A stretch of DNA of 64,000 nucleotides from Mytilus edulis (GCF_963676685.1 NC_092350.1:4515486-4579485); one strand, 5' to 3'; shown: positions 1 through 8,747, numbered from the stretch's first letter. The notes: generated by a model not told the origin, from the letters alone. A program made the numbers and translations.

Positions 1-2798
1 GCTTGCTCATACAGATGACGTGAATGAGGTGAAAGCATTTCATTTGTTATCACTCCTTTTTCAACTGCAAGAGGAAAATCATTGTGAAGATCGTGTAAGT
101 TATCTGGGTAATCCAAATCGCATTCAATGACATATCCGATGTCAGCGTTATTGGATACATTTAAGACATTGAAATCGTTTATTTCCTCTTCTGACAACCA
201 CTGGAATTTCCCCACAGCTAATGGCATGCTCATGCTTAAACCGTATAAATTGTTCGCATCTACATACATCAAGTATGAAGTTGGTAAAGCTGGATCATAA
301 TTGCTCAAGTAGGGATTGTTTGCTTTTGCATGTCTGCAGCTCACCATTGTTAAACCTCCTCGTATACTCTGCTCAAAGAAGAGCCACATTGTAGGATCTG
401 TCAATAGCTCAAGTCTCACACCAGTCATTTTCAATGCAGATTGCCAGGAAAGCCCTGGAAGAGTGTAATAATTTGCAGGGTCGAGGGAATAGTTCGTTAT
501 CCACTTCTTCCTGAAAGTTTCAAATACATCAGCTAATAATAGAACGTCAGTTTTTAGATAAAGATCGTGATATTCGCCTATATTCTTAATATTCATTTGA
601 TTCCATACCCGTTGCGCATGTTCATACTCGGTTTGACTAATTGTTTTCTCTGATAAATTGCTGTAGAATTTGTCTATAGAGGGTAATTCAGTTTCATTGA
701 ACCTTGCTGCATTGTCAATGTATTCGTAAGGATATGTTCCTTTTTTCAACAAAAGAGCAATCCGCTTATCATCATCAAATTCTTTTGTAAAATGTTTAAA
801 TGTTTCTTTCGGATTCTCCTTAGACATTGACGATACCAATTCCTCTAGTGAACAATTCAAAAACTGGTATGAATCGATAAAGCGCAGATTGGATAGGTTG
901 AAACTGATGTACTTTTCTGCATTCGTGGCTATGCAGCCAATTTCTTCACTCTTGAAAATACCTATCGAGGAACAGATTAAATGTGCATCAAACTGTTTCA
1001 GGTTATGAAATATAACTGGCACGAATGTGTGTTCTTTAAAATTAAGATTGCAATCTCTGCATGAAGCGCCACGAAATTTACCTGAAACATGTGCATGGTC
1101 TCGAACGCGGATAGTGGAATCTGTAAATTCTTCCATGCAAATGTGGCAATGTGTACTTGATTGAAAATCTTCCTCATCTTCAACAGTCATGCACAAGGGT
1201 TCAGGATTGTTCAAAATAGCCTTTATACGTTTATTTTCGTCAAGAAGACTATGAAGGAAGTGTTCACTAACATTTTCACCTCTATATATTTTAGGTGGTT
1301 GAGTGTATCTGTCATCGATGCAAACAACTTGATAACCGTACCCGCATGGTATCAACTTTGTTAATTTCGTTGTGCTGGTTCGATTATCTTCTGGCTCTTC
1401 AGTAACCATAGGTTCGCAAAATGTTTCCATGTCAGCATAAATAACAAATGATGTTTGTAACTGTTTGGCGTGATCTTGAAATGTTAGTATATCGTCTACC
1501 CCCTTGGTGGGATATGTCACATGTTGAGCTTCAAATTTTGAGCAGTATTTTATATGTTTCTCTAAAGTATGTTCACTGGTGAAACCTGATAAACAGAATC
1601 TGCAATACTTATGACTGCGTCCCAAGCATTTTGTTCGATATAAAAGTCTATTGAGATCTGTAATCAAACACCAGTGACTTTTATTCCCACTTTTCAAATA
1701 CAATAAGTCAACTTCATGATGAGCTTCTCTTAGACCTGTTACATGGAGGGGGAAAAATTCACCCTCTTCAAATCCTAACACCATTACTGAAATGTTATTC
1801 TGCCTTTCAAATTTACTCACAAATGATGGTGCAACGGGCAATTGTATACCTTCCATGTTCAATTCATGTTCATATGGGATGTAGTGATGCACTTTAGAAG
1901 GGTCACCTGAACACGTAGGATGTATGGATGCTATAATAGCATATACAAAACATTTTTCATCTAAGTTTCTTATGTTGAGTAACGCTCTGGTTGCAGCAAG
2001 AGTTCTTGGTAGGGGTATATACGATCCACCGCCTAAAGGTTTATATTTAGCTGTATTAATCTCAATGTGTTTAATATGATCTAATGACCAACCGCTCCCA
2101 TTTCGTATATACTCATCAAAACTTTTGAATATTTTTTGATATGTCACATTAATATCATGTTCATCATCTATATTTGCTCTATCAACTAGATTCGATGTCT
2201 TCGAGATAAAATGTGCATTATTCTTTAAATCATTACCACCTTCACCTCCATTCGGCTTGATCATTTGCACAAGACAATTCATATACCACTTAATATGACC
2301 GAGTTCATCACACATCTCTTGTAAATGAGTTTTTACCTCATGCTTAATTCCAGATAAAAATGCTAGAAGATCATACTTTTCCCCATTATCCTCATTCGGA
2401 TAAATGAAACGAGCTCGTGCTATTCCCAAGAGAGCAGACTTATCCACACTTTTATGTTTGATTGTAGTATGTGAATTTGAATCAGTGTTTCCTGAACCAG
2501 TCTGATAAGTTGTATGATCGATGTTGCTATGTTTAAACAAATTTTCCGCTGAATCAAAATGTCTATCACATTGTCGACATGGAAATGTACAACTGTTTCT
2601 CTGGTGTCTCTTCAGTTTGGAAGGGTGATCAAACAGAAGTTTACAATAATAACATGAATAGACCTTAACCGTAAGATTTGATCTGTTGTCATTATCAACA
2701 CTCAATCGATCATTTAACTCTCGCAACTGCTGTTGATATTGAGGGTTACTGTCAGGATAAAGACGCAATAAATCCTCGCAGAAATGATCATCAGCCAT
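1..2798 (-). CDS. Protein-primed family B DNA polymerase (C-terminal part cut by window edge)
   Basis: A frame stays open from ATG at 2798 to base 1 (932 codons, no stop), so the gene continues beyond the window. It would replicate the element by protein priming. Visible parts, in order: two zinc-finger-like motifs at about residues 49-70 (C-x2-C...H...C) and 74-95 (C-x2-C...H-x4-H); a further Cys/His-rich stretch; exonuclease motif I (YADMET, D456/E458), Exo II (HNLKQFD, around 598-604), Exo III (YHDLYLKTD, around 743-751); and the start of the polymerase palm, motif A (DANNLYG, from D847). The DANNLYG form and long inter-motif segments are typical of Maverick/adintovirus polymerases. Palm motifs B and C lie outside the window. 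Confidence 0.92.
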   Translation of the reverse strand, partial: MADDHFCEDLLRLYPDSNPQYQQQLRELNDRLSVDNDNRSNLTVKVYSCYYCKLLFDHPSKLKRHQRNSCTFPCRQCDRHFDSAENLFKHSNIDHTTYQTGSGNTDSNSHTTIKHKSVDKSALLGIARARFIYPNEDNGEKYDLLAFLSGIKHEVKTHLQEMCDELGHIKWYMNCLVQMIKPNGGEGGNDLKNNAHFISKTSNLVDRANIDDEHDINVTYQKIFKSFDEYIRNGSGWSLDHIKHIEINTAKYKPLGGGSYIPLPRTLAATRALLNIRNLDEKCFVYAIIASIHPTCSGDPSKVHHYIPYEHELNMEGIQLPVAPSFVSKFERQNNISVMVLGFEEGEFFPLHVTGLREAHHEVDLLYLKSGNKSHWCLITDLNRLLYRTKCLGRSHKYCRFCLSGFTSEHTLEKHIKYCSKFEAQHVTYPTKGVDDILTFQDHAKQLQTSFVIYADMETFCEPMVTEEPEDNRTSTTKLTKLIPCGYGYQVVCIDDRYTQPPKIYRGENVSEHFLHSLLDENKRIKAILNNPEPLCMTVEDEEDFQSSTHCHICMEEFTDSTIRVRDHAHVSGKFRGASCRDCNLNFKEHTFVPVIFHNLKQFDAHLICSSIGIFKSEEIGCIATNAEKYISFNLSNLRFIDSYQFLNCSLEELVSSMSKENPKETFKHFTKEFDDDKRIALLLKKGTYPYEYIDNAARFNETELPSIDKFYSNLSEKTISQTEYEHAQRVWNQMNIKNIGEYHDLYLKTDVLLLADVFETFRKKWITNYSLDPANYYTLPGLSWQSALKMTGVRLELLTDPTMWLFFEQSIRGGLTMVSCRHAKANNPYLSNYDPALPTSYLMYVDANNLYGLSMSMPLAVGKFQWLSEEEINDFNVLNVSNNADIGYVIECDLDYPDNLHDLHNDFPLAVEKGVITNEMLSPHSRHLYEQ

Positions 2799-2830
2799 GA
2801 CAATTGTGATATCAATAGCACTTTCAACGT

Positions 2831-2840
2831 TTTATATATA
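2831..2840 (-). promoter_or_regulatory. TATA-like box upstream of the polymerase gene
   Basis: On the minus strand this reads TATATATAAA, about 33-42 bases upstream of the polymerase ATG. The 240-bp gap (2799-3038) between polymerase and the next gene is the largest non-coding stretch inside the element, so a separate promoter for the polymerase is plausible. This is inference from spacing and sequence only. Confidence 0.4.
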
Positions 2841-3038
2841 CTACGCGATCGTGGACTAGAACTAATAGGCGAACATATGTTATCTAAATATTTATTTTAT
2901 TAATTAAATTTAAAGGTACACAGTGTAAATATACAAATAGACAATATATTATATACATATATAAATATAGACAAATTTAAAGAAAAATACAAGTGATTGA
3001 TTGAAGTCTCCAATAGTTTTAAATAATCCACTTCTTCA

Positions 3039-3434
3039 TTACAAATGAAATGATAACCATTTACTCTTTAATCTTTTGCGATTTTGCGATTTTTCCACAT
3101 TTCTTAAGAATTTTTCAGGAGACATCTTGATAGCTTTACCCTCTGCTGCACCATCATATTCATCAACATCCATCCTATTTTCCTCTTGATTGTCTGATTT
3201 TGATCGATCTACAGTTTCTTTTAAATTTTTCAATTCTGTTTTTTGCAAAACCTGACCACTACCATGTTGTTTGGTTACATCTTCTTCTAGGTTTATTTCT
3301 GTTTTTATACTGTCACTATCTTTACCATCATATTCCTTTTCTTTTTCTTTCACATTAACAATTTCACATTGGTTGGACATATTCATCAATCTTTCATATT
3401 TCTCCTTGGGTAATAGTATTAACTCCCGAGTCAT
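3039..3434 (-). CDS. Hypothetical Maverick protein, charged (131 aa)
   Basis: Not recognised. It starts with a short hydrophobic segment followed by LPKEKYERL, has a strongly acidic middle rich in Glu, Asp and Lys, and ends in a basic stretch (NRKRLKSKW). It looks largely disordered. Its start overlaps the end of the preceding 113-aa gene by about 40 bp in another frame, and it is the last gene before the 240-bp gap ahead of the polymerase. Position between ATPase and polymerase suggests a virion or accessory protein, but no function can be claimed. Confidence 0.6.
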   Translation of the reverse strand: MTRELILLPKEKYERLMNMSNQCEIVNVKEKEKEYDGKDSDSIKTEINLEEDVTKQHGSGQVLQKTELKNLKETVDRSKSDNQEENRMDVDEYDGAAEGKAIKMSPEKFLRNVEKSQNRKRLKSKWLSFHL

Positions 3435-3735
3435 AGTATTTGAAAAAAGATGATATCAATGTTGGAATAATAACAATTATCTTCAGTAAACGTTTTCTCC
3501 TCAACTGAGGTGTTATATTATTAACTACCACAGCACGAATGAACTTTGCAAAAGTTGAAAGATTCCTTTTAACCCTCTCAGACAATGGTATGACGCTTTT
3601 TAGACAGTTGAATACTATTTCTACTAATAGTTGTAATTGTCTGTGGTCCGTGCTTTTTATGATTTGAGCAGATTGTTCAGGTGTAGTGTTCGCCAATAAT
3701 TTAAGGAAGCTTCTACTTGATTCTTTTAAAATCAT
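3394..3735 (-). CDS. Small Maverick protein of unknown function (113 aa)
   Basis: The product has a helical, Leu-rich N-terminal half, a central segment ERVKRNLSTFAKFIRAVV and a basic RRKRLLK cluster, followed by a hydrophobic segment (IIVIIPTLISSFF) that could be membrane-associated. Small proteins with a similar helical-then-basic layout occur next to the ATPase in related elements; I recall this only as a pattern and cannot name a family. The ATG overlaps the ATPase stop in an ATGA-type 4-bp overlap (3732-3735), which argues it is a real gene. Confidence 0.65.
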   Translation of the reverse strand: MILKESSRSFLKLLANTTPEQSAQIIKSTDHRQLQLLVEIVFNCLKSVIPLSERVKRNLSTFAKFIRAVVVNNITPQLRRKRLLKIIVIIPTLISSFFKYYDSGVNTITQGEI

Positions 3736-4382
3736 TTTGGTTGATAAACAATCGTGTCCTCCCCCGGAAAAGGATTTGCGCGCAACTGATATTCAGGGTT
3801 TGAACCTGGTGCTATATCCACTATCAAGCAATTGTATGGTCTGCTAATTGCACGTTGGTAAACGTCCATGAAAAAGCGAACTTGACCTGGAAACATTTGT
3901 CGAGCTAAAGATTGTATTTGCAGTGAATCTCTACCATTTTTGAAAAGAAAAAAGACGTGAGAATTCAAACTGATTGATCGCATAACCTTCCCCTTCTGAT
4001 ATAAATTTTGTAGTATAAAAATAATTGATGTTAAGGTGTGATGACTTAAAACGCAATAAATCTTCTGCATCAGTTTACAGTCCACTACTTCATCCATTTT
4101 ATCATCAATGATCCATAATGTGTGTATATCCTTATCAACAAGAAAATCACTTTCATCAGGCAGTTCCAGTTGAAATGAAATGTTGGAGACAGTTTTTTTC
4201 AATTCATCGAAGACATCTTGCCATATGCTGTAACAGTAGTATATCTTCTGAGGTGGTATTGTAAACATTTCCTGAGCGTTCTCTAATAATCTTTTAATGT
4301 ATGTAGTTTTTCCTGAACCCGTTGGACCGACACATATTGAAGTCATGGGTGTTTGAAATTTCACCAAACTCATGATGATCAC
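3732..4382 (-). CDS. FtsK/HerA-type genome-packaging ATPase
   Basis: A 216-aa P-loop ATPase. Walker A is GPTGSGKTT at residues 19-27; Walker B is the hydrophobic-DD segment LWIIDD ending at 93-94. The downstream FKNGRDSLQIQSLARQMFPG segment matches the arginine-containing region of Maverick packaging ATPases. In related viruses this enzyme pumps DNA into the capsid. Length is typical for the family. It sits between the small 113-aa gene (4-bp overlap) and the protease (53-bp gap). Confidence 0.92.
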   Translation of the reverse strand: MIIMSLVKFQTPMTSICVGPTGSGKTTYIKRLLENAQEMFTIPPQKIYYCYSIWQDVFDELKKTVSNISFQLELPDESDFLVDKDIHTLWIIDDKMDEVVDCKLMQKIYCVLSHHTLTSIIFILQNLYQKGKVMRSISLNSHVFFLFKNGRDSLQIQSLARQMFPGQVRFFMDVYQRAISRPYNCLIVDIAPGSNPEYQLRANPFPGEDTIVYQPK

Positions 4383-4435
4383 CTCTTGCTCGAATGATGA
4401 TTGTTACCATGTGTCTCATCATTTTAAACACTTTT

Positions 4436-4903
4436 TCATATGCAGTGTGAATAGGTTTTACCAATCACATTGAAAACAAAGATGTCGTTTGCTTGATGAT
4501 TATCACTGAAAAAATCGTGAATGTTAGTTAGATCATACTCTCTACATAAGAGTGATAAGATGAAAATGCAATATTGACCGCATACTGATGAATTCTCACT
4601 CTGTAATCGTTTTTGATTTATTTCCAGAGATATCGCATTGTGTTCAAAGAATTTTAAGAAGTGACGTGAATAATAATCGGGAGAGTGTGCGAAGCTGTCG
4701 AAAAATATCCCTCTTCGTTCCTCATTTATGAAAAAGGCGATCCAGTGTGCACCATTCTCAAAATGATTTTCAGTGTTACAAATAAATCCCATGGGTCGAT
4801 TTCTCACTATCTTAGGTATCTGATCTGCTGCAAATATACCAACAATTTTATCCTTCATTAGTTCATCACAATTAATCATACACTCCAATTGCATAGTGTT
4901 CAT
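4436..4903 (-). CDS. Adenain-like maturation cysteine protease
   Basis: A 155-aa protein with the layout of the adenovirus/Maverick capsid-maturation protease (C5/C48-like fold). Candidate catalytic residues are H53 (in AHW), D69 (in FFDSF), Q101 and C108 (in VCGQYC); the seven-residue Gln-to-Cys spacing equals that of adenain. It probably cleaves capsid and core precursors. The ATG overlaps the end of the major capsid gene by 4 bp (4900-4903), consistent with co-expression. All catalytic positions appear present, so it may be active. Confidence 0.9.
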   Translation of the reverse strand: MNTMQLECMINCDELMKDKIVGIFAADQIPKIVRNRPMGFICNTENHFENGAHWIAFFINEERRGIFFDSFAHSPDYYSRHFLKFFEHNAISLEINQKRLQSENSSVCGQYCIFILSLLCREYDLTNIHDFFSDNHQANDIFVFNVIGKTYSHCI

Positions 4904-6222
4904 TCTTGAATTATGATGTCTCGAGTTTGAGTTATTTCAAAATATCCACTAAATTCACTATAAATGATTATAGTTGTTGGTTCAGTGAGGGGAGAATCAA
5001 ATGTGCATTCCAAATTGACACGTTCATTCCTTTTCAATGTTAAATAATCTAAACCTTCAAAAATTGGTTCCAGTTGAAAGGCATACAAGGCATATCCTTC
5101 AGAAAAACTGTCTCTGTTTAATCCATTACCACAGTCTTGCAGAGTTTTCCCAGCAACCTCAAATAGATTGCGAAATGCAACAATGGATGATTCTCCACTT
5201 GACGAGTCAAATTTTACTCTGACAGGATTCCCGGAAACTGGCACTCCCTCAACTTTAAGATTTATTTCACTTAGGTGGCAATGTTTGAATGTCCACGGAC
5301 ATAGTGAGTAGTCACCTGCTATGTTTTGACTCCCCGTAAAGGCTATCAATACCTTATTGGGTCTATTATTCTGGAATATGTTGTTGAAGTTAAAACTTAT
5401 TTGACCAGCTGGAAGTGAAATTGTGCGAACATCATTTTGCACAATGGGATATTTAGCGTTTACTGTCCTGAGTATAGAATCGTGGCCATATACAATGCCG
5501 GGGTGAACGTGGATCTTTGCTATTGATAGATACATATCTTCAATCTCAAGGTAATAATCAGCATCTTCATCAACCGACATTAGATAAAATTCTGGTCTCG
5601 ATCTGTAGAATTTCACAGTAACTCCTACTTGATTTAATATGTAACGATTCATTGAAAACAGGGGATGGAAAATGTTTCCTTCAAGATCAACAGTTTTACC
5701 ATTTTTTATGTATGCTGTTCTTCTGTAGAGCCCAAGATTTGATCCTGTGTTACAATCTGCATCATCCAATGTTCCTTGATGATCGTCTATCCATAATTGA
5801 CTTGAGAGCTGCGATTCTTTAGCTTCTTTCCCATATTTCAATAAAGTTTGCATATAAGCTTTGTAAGGGTAAAATCCTGTTGAAGATGTGACAATTTTAT
5901 TTTGAATTAAAACATCTATTTGATTAAATAATGCATGCAAAACATAGTTCACAGGCCCGCAATTAACGTCACTGCTATCTGCTATGGTTCCATCTCCTCT
6001 TTTAAGTCTTAGACGTACATGCATTGTTGATTTACTTAAGTCTAGATACTCTGTTCCACCAGATATGTGAAACTCTATTGGCGATGTCTTTGTAAAAGTT
6101 GCAGCTGGTCGAATATGTTCATATGTGATTCTTGTGACTGCAGTTTGATGACCTGGTAGATTGAATAAAGACAACTGACTTGGTTGCAGCTCATGAAATG
6201 TTTCAGGATTTATTTTAGCCAT
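4900..6222 (-). CDS. Major capsid protein, double jelly-roll (hexon-like)
   Basis: A 440-aa protein matching the Maverick/adintovirus major capsid family: an N-terminal SPIEFHISG/EYLDLS strand, the conserved CGPVNYVLHALFNQIDV block, YPYKAYMQTLLKYG, SQLSSQLW and a KTVDLEG/LFSMNRYILN block, with a beta-rich C-terminal half. Two jelly rolls would form a pseudo-hexameric trimer. Length is close to the usual for the group. It follows the basic protein with a 9-bp gap and overlaps the protease by 4 bp. Assignment rests on motif recall, not on a search. Confidence 0.88.
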   Translation of the reverse strand: MAKINPETFHELQPSQLSLFNLPGHQTAVTRITYEHIRPAATFTKTSPIEFHISGGTEYLDLSKSTMHVRLRLKRGDGTIADSSDVNCGPVNYVLHALFNQIDVLIQNKIVTSSTGFYPYKAYMQTLLKYGKEAKESQLSSQLWIDDHQGTLDDADCNTGSNLGLYRRTAYIKNGKTVDLEGNIFHPLFSMNRYILNQVGVTVKFYRSRPEFYLMSVDEDADYYLEIEDMYLSIAKIHVHPGIVYGHDSILRTVNAKYPIVQNDVRTISLPAGQISFNFNNIFQNNRPNKVLIAFTGSQNIAGDYSLCPWTFKHCHLSEINLKVEGVPVSGNPVRVKFDSSSGESSIVAFRNLFEVAGKTLQDCGNGLNRDSFSEGYALYAFQLEPIFEGLDYLTLKRNERVNLECTFDSPLTEPTTIIIYSEFSGYFEITQTRDIIIQE

Positions 6223-6230
6223 TTTGAATT

Positions 6231-6701
6231 TTACTGGAAAATATCCTTTTCAATTAGCTGATTCTTTAATCTTTTTTTCACACTCTGTACACTTCCTTTC
6301 TTACTGTTTGTTTTATTTTTCCTTCCTCCTTTCTTTGTCTTTTTCGTTTTCTTCTGCTCCCCTCTATGGCTTTTTCTATTACTGTTTTGTAACTTCCCAC
6401 GTTTGCGTTTTATCTTTTTCACAGCTCGACTAATTTCCGACTTAGCATTTTCCACCTGCTGCTGTGCATGTGTTACAAGTTTAATGGGTGATTGCGCATG
6501 TGGTTTACTTTGTGGTAATGTGATTGGTTCCATGAAGCTAGCTGCTGAATTAGTGAGGGAACCACCACTCTGGATAGTTCTTCTGTATGAATTATTAAGA
6601 TATGAATTGTGATGTTTGTCATTCGCTAGATTTTCATAGTACATTATCCATGTCCTAGGGTCTAGCACATATTGAGAATTGTCCAATTCCATGATTATCA
6701 T
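6231..6701 (-). CDS. Basic, core-like protein of the Maverick element (156 aa)
   Basis: The N-terminal third is neutral with a GGSLTNSAAS segment; the C-terminal half is extremely rich in Lys/Arg (about residues 85-150), like a DNA-condensing protein. No enzyme motif is visible. Between the minor and major capsid genes, it could be a virion core or minor capsid protein comparable in role to adenovirus core proteins, which is inference. The GGS-type N-terminal segment could be a protease target. Its ATG overlaps the minor capsid stop by 4 bp (6698-6701). Confidence 0.65.
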   Translation of the reverse strand: MIIMELDNSQYVLDPRTWIMYYENLANDKHHNSYLNNSYRRTIQSGGSLTNSAASFMEPITLPQSKPHAQSPIKLVTHAQQQVENAKSEISRAVKKIKRKRGKLQNSNRKSHRGEQKKTKKTKKGGRKNKTNSKKGSVQSVKKRLKNQLIEKDIFQ

Positions 6702-7105
6702 GCAAAGTATGGATACGACCTGAAGTGCAGTGTAATCGACACTGGATTTTTTAAAAATGATGCATGACTCCCTTGCATGTCAGTAATAAAGAATTCAATG
6801 TCTCTTATTTCACTTTTCACCACTGGAATGTATGCAAGTTGATCAAAGTGGTAGTATTCAGTTTGAGAGCAGCAACATATTCGCTTCAATAAGGGTTGTT
6901 TGTTACCATCGACTATTACATCACCGCATATGTTTGCATATATATATAGATCATTATTTGATGATAATTTAATATCAACTAATGCGACTTTCCATTTTGA
7001 TTTCATCACTATTGGCGTCTGAAGATATGTACGGAATTTGTGTGGTCTGTTATGTGGGTAAATGTCTAAATTTTTGTTACTGTTAATGACCATGTAAAAG
7101 CTCAT
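6698..7105 (-). CDS. Minor capsid (penton-like) protein, single jelly-roll
   Basis: About 135 aa. The conserved pattern is an N-terminal FRTYLQTPI strand, WKVALVDI, an aromatic IYANICGD strand, PLLKRI, AYIPV, an IEFFITD strand and terminal VSITLHFRSY; the ending LHFR is characteristic of Maverick pentons. It would occupy the vertices of the capsid. I prefer the ATG at 7105, two bases after the integrase stop, over an in-frame ATG at 7120 inside the integrase gene; either is possible. Confidence 0.85.
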   Translation of the reverse strand: MSFYMVINSNKNLDIYPHNRPHKFRTYLQTPIVMKSKWKVALVDIKLSSNNDLYIYANICGDVIVDGNKQPLLKRICCCSQTEYYHFDQLAYIPVVKSEIRDIEFFITDMQGSHASFLKNPVSITLHFRSYPYFA

Positions 7106-7106
7106 T

Positions 7107-8261
7107 TTAAAAGTCAACAATATCTCTCTCAGGAATCCACTGACAAAAACGTTTATCCCAATCCTGGAATTTTACATAACCCTCACGTTGACCATTCCGC
7201 CTTCGCCATTTAAGCACTTTCTCAACAAACCACAATGCGTCAGCCTCCTTTTTCACACGCTGCAACTCTGTATAATTGAAATTGCCTACAACTTCCTTGT
7301 CCAAAAAATCTTGTACTTTATAAAAGATTTTCCCATGTATTAGAAATCGTCTATATATTTTAAATATTTCGGAGGTCCACTGTTGCTGATAAGCTCTTTG
7401 AAACGGTTTCTTCAAATGGCTCAGTCTTACCATGTCATTGATTTTAAAATGAAACTGTTTCCCTCTTTTACGTTGTACTTTTAATGTTTCTTTCTTTTCT
7501 CTGATTCGTTTTTCTTTGGGTGGAGTTTTAATATACATATATGCCCACAAATCATATTTGTTTTTCTCATTCACATCTTTTGGAGCTGTATTATTTAAAC
7601 TTCTATGTGGCGTTGCATTATAACTTGCTACCAAATTTTGTAGAACATTGAGATAGCTATAAGTTCTATGCTTTGTAAAATATCGGAACATCATCCTCCG
7701 AAATGTCAAATTGACCCTCTCTGCTATTGACGCTTTACTACTGTCGGAATTTAAATAGACATGATGGTAAATGTCATATTTTTTAAACACACGTTTCAAA
7801 TCTTTGTTTTTGAATTCAGTTCCCGCATCTGTGGAAACCTTCAAAGGGATTTTACCATGTTTGAAGATTTTTTCAAATGCATCAGCTACTGTCTTCCCAA
7901 ACTTGTTTTTTAATGGATAAATCCATAAAAACCGTGTGAAAATATCGATAACAACCAACAGGAAACGTGTCTTATTGTTATATTTCTGTATGTTGGATAC
8001 ATCCATAAGGTCAGCATCGTATTGCTCATACGGTTCCGATACAATTATTTTCACTCTTTTAATTCTACGTTTTACAGGTTTTTGTAAATTGTAGTCGTCT
8101 ATTTTTTCCATCCATTTCCTGATCTTGTATACGCTTGGTACATTTCCATCTCTTGATGTCTTCAACGTTTGATAAATTTTTTCAGCACTTAGGTATGCTC
8201 CCCCATTTGCTGTATTGTAATATACATTCCTAAGTTTTTCATCTAAATCATCATTTTCCAT
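7107..8261 (-). CDS. Maverick integrase (DDE, retroviral-type) with chromo-like C-terminus
   Basis: A 384-aa integrase. The catalytic triad reads D84 (ADLMD), D145 (STDAGTEF) and E181 (SIAERVN), an exact D,D35E arrangement. The N-terminal region is short and helical, without a clear HHCC zinc site. After the core comes an SH3-like region (INDMVRLSH) and a terminal chromodomain-like segment rich in Trp and basic residues (about 342-384), which could guide insertion to particular chromatin. It integrates the element into host DNA. Its start overlaps the upstream 118-aa gene by 11 bp. Confidence 0.93.
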   Translation of the reverse strand: MENDDLDEKLRNVYYNTANGGAYLSAEKIYQTLKTSRDGNVPSVYKIRKWMEKIDDYNLQKPVKRRIKRVKIIVSEPYEQYDADLMDVSNIQKYNNKTRFLLVVIDIFTRFLWIYPLKNKFGKTVADAFEKIFKHGKIPLKVSTDAGTEFKNKDLKRVFKKYDIYHHVYLNSDSSKASIAERVNLTFRRMMFRYFTKHRTYSYLNVLQNLVASYNATPHRSLNNTAPKDVNEKNKYDLWAYMYIKTPPKEKRIREKKETLKVQRKRGKQFHFKINDMVRLSHLKKPFQRAYQQQWTSEIFKIYRRFLIHGKIFYKVQDFLDKEVVGNFNYTELQRVKKEADALWFVEKVLKWRRRNGQREGYVKFQDWDKRFCQWIPERDIVDF

Positions 8262-8607
8262 TGTTAAAAATAGGTTCCAAATCTATCATTTTTTCAACTT
8301 TATCTATTATGCGAGATGCTCTGTGCGGTGTTTTCAATATAGTATTTTTCCAATCTGTTGATTGTAAAAATGTAAGTTGATAGTAGACTCTCACATTATC
8401 TGGAATATTTGATTGTCTGACTAAATTAACAAAATCGGTGTACACTTTATCTGTTTCTACTTGATAAAAAAAATCCCATGCATTTCCTCCACTTATGTGT
8501 TCCACTTGATTTTCCTTCTTCAGAATGTCAAAAACTGACTTTGCATATATTATATCGAATATGTTATCAAGTCTGGCTATATTTTCACATGATTCTATCT
8601 CATCCAT
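8251..8607 (-). CDS. Hypothetical first gene of the Maverick minus-strand set (118 aa)
   Basis: Not recognised. A mixed helical, slightly acidic protein with no signal peptide, membrane segment or cysteine cluster. It is the outermost gene before the telomere-like repeats, overlaps the integrase start by 11 bp and starts at an ATG downstream of an AT-rich stretch with a TTATAAATTA (TATA-like) sequence at about 8624-8633 on the minus strand. The tight junction and open frame argue it is expressed with the integrase. Confidence 0.6.
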   Translation of the reverse strand: MDEIESCENIARLDNIFDIIYAKSVFDILKKENQVEHISGGNAWDFFYQVETDKVYTDFVNLVRQSNIPDNVRVYYQLTFLQSTDWKNTILKTPHRASRIIDKVEKMIDLEPIFNNGK

Positions 8608-8654
8608 GTTTTATTAATAATAATAATAATTTATAATGTATGATATTTTTGTTT

Positions 8655-8696
8655 GGGTTAGGGTTAGGGTTAGGGTTAGGGTTAGGGTTAGGGTTA
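8655..8696 (+). repeat. Telomere-type (GGGTTA)7 array
   Basis: Seven perfect GGGTTA units lie about 50 bp outside the outermost Maverick gene. The motif is the standard animal telomere repeat. In this position it may be part of the element's terminal region or a mark of the insertion site. Confidence 0.97.
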
Positions 8697-8747
8697 ATTA
8701 TTATATTTACCAATTAAACTTTTATCAAATTAAAGCTCTCAAATTGT

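Larger units (their letters stand above)
1..8700 (-). mobile_element. Maverick/Polinton (adintovirus-like) element, left end outside window
   Basis: Ten consecutive minus-strand reading frames encode the defining set of a Maverick/Polinton: DDE integrase, single-jelly-roll minor capsid, double-jelly-roll major capsid, adenain-like protease, FtsK/HerA-type packaging ATPase and protein-primed PolB. Such elements replicate with their own polymerase, insert with the integrase and may form virions. All frames are uninterrupted, which suggests recent insertion or a live lineage. The integrase end lies near 8.6-8.9 kb; the polymerase end and its terminal inverted repeat are off the left edge, so exact boundaries and target duplication cannot be determined. 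The right limit given is approximate. Confidence 0.9.

Noticed and set aside
998..1364. Short frames on both strands within 1-2798
   Set aside because: They are shadows of the long open polymerase frame, which has no stop in the window.
8655..8696. True chromosome end
   Set aside because: Only seven units, with ordinary sequence continuing on both sides.
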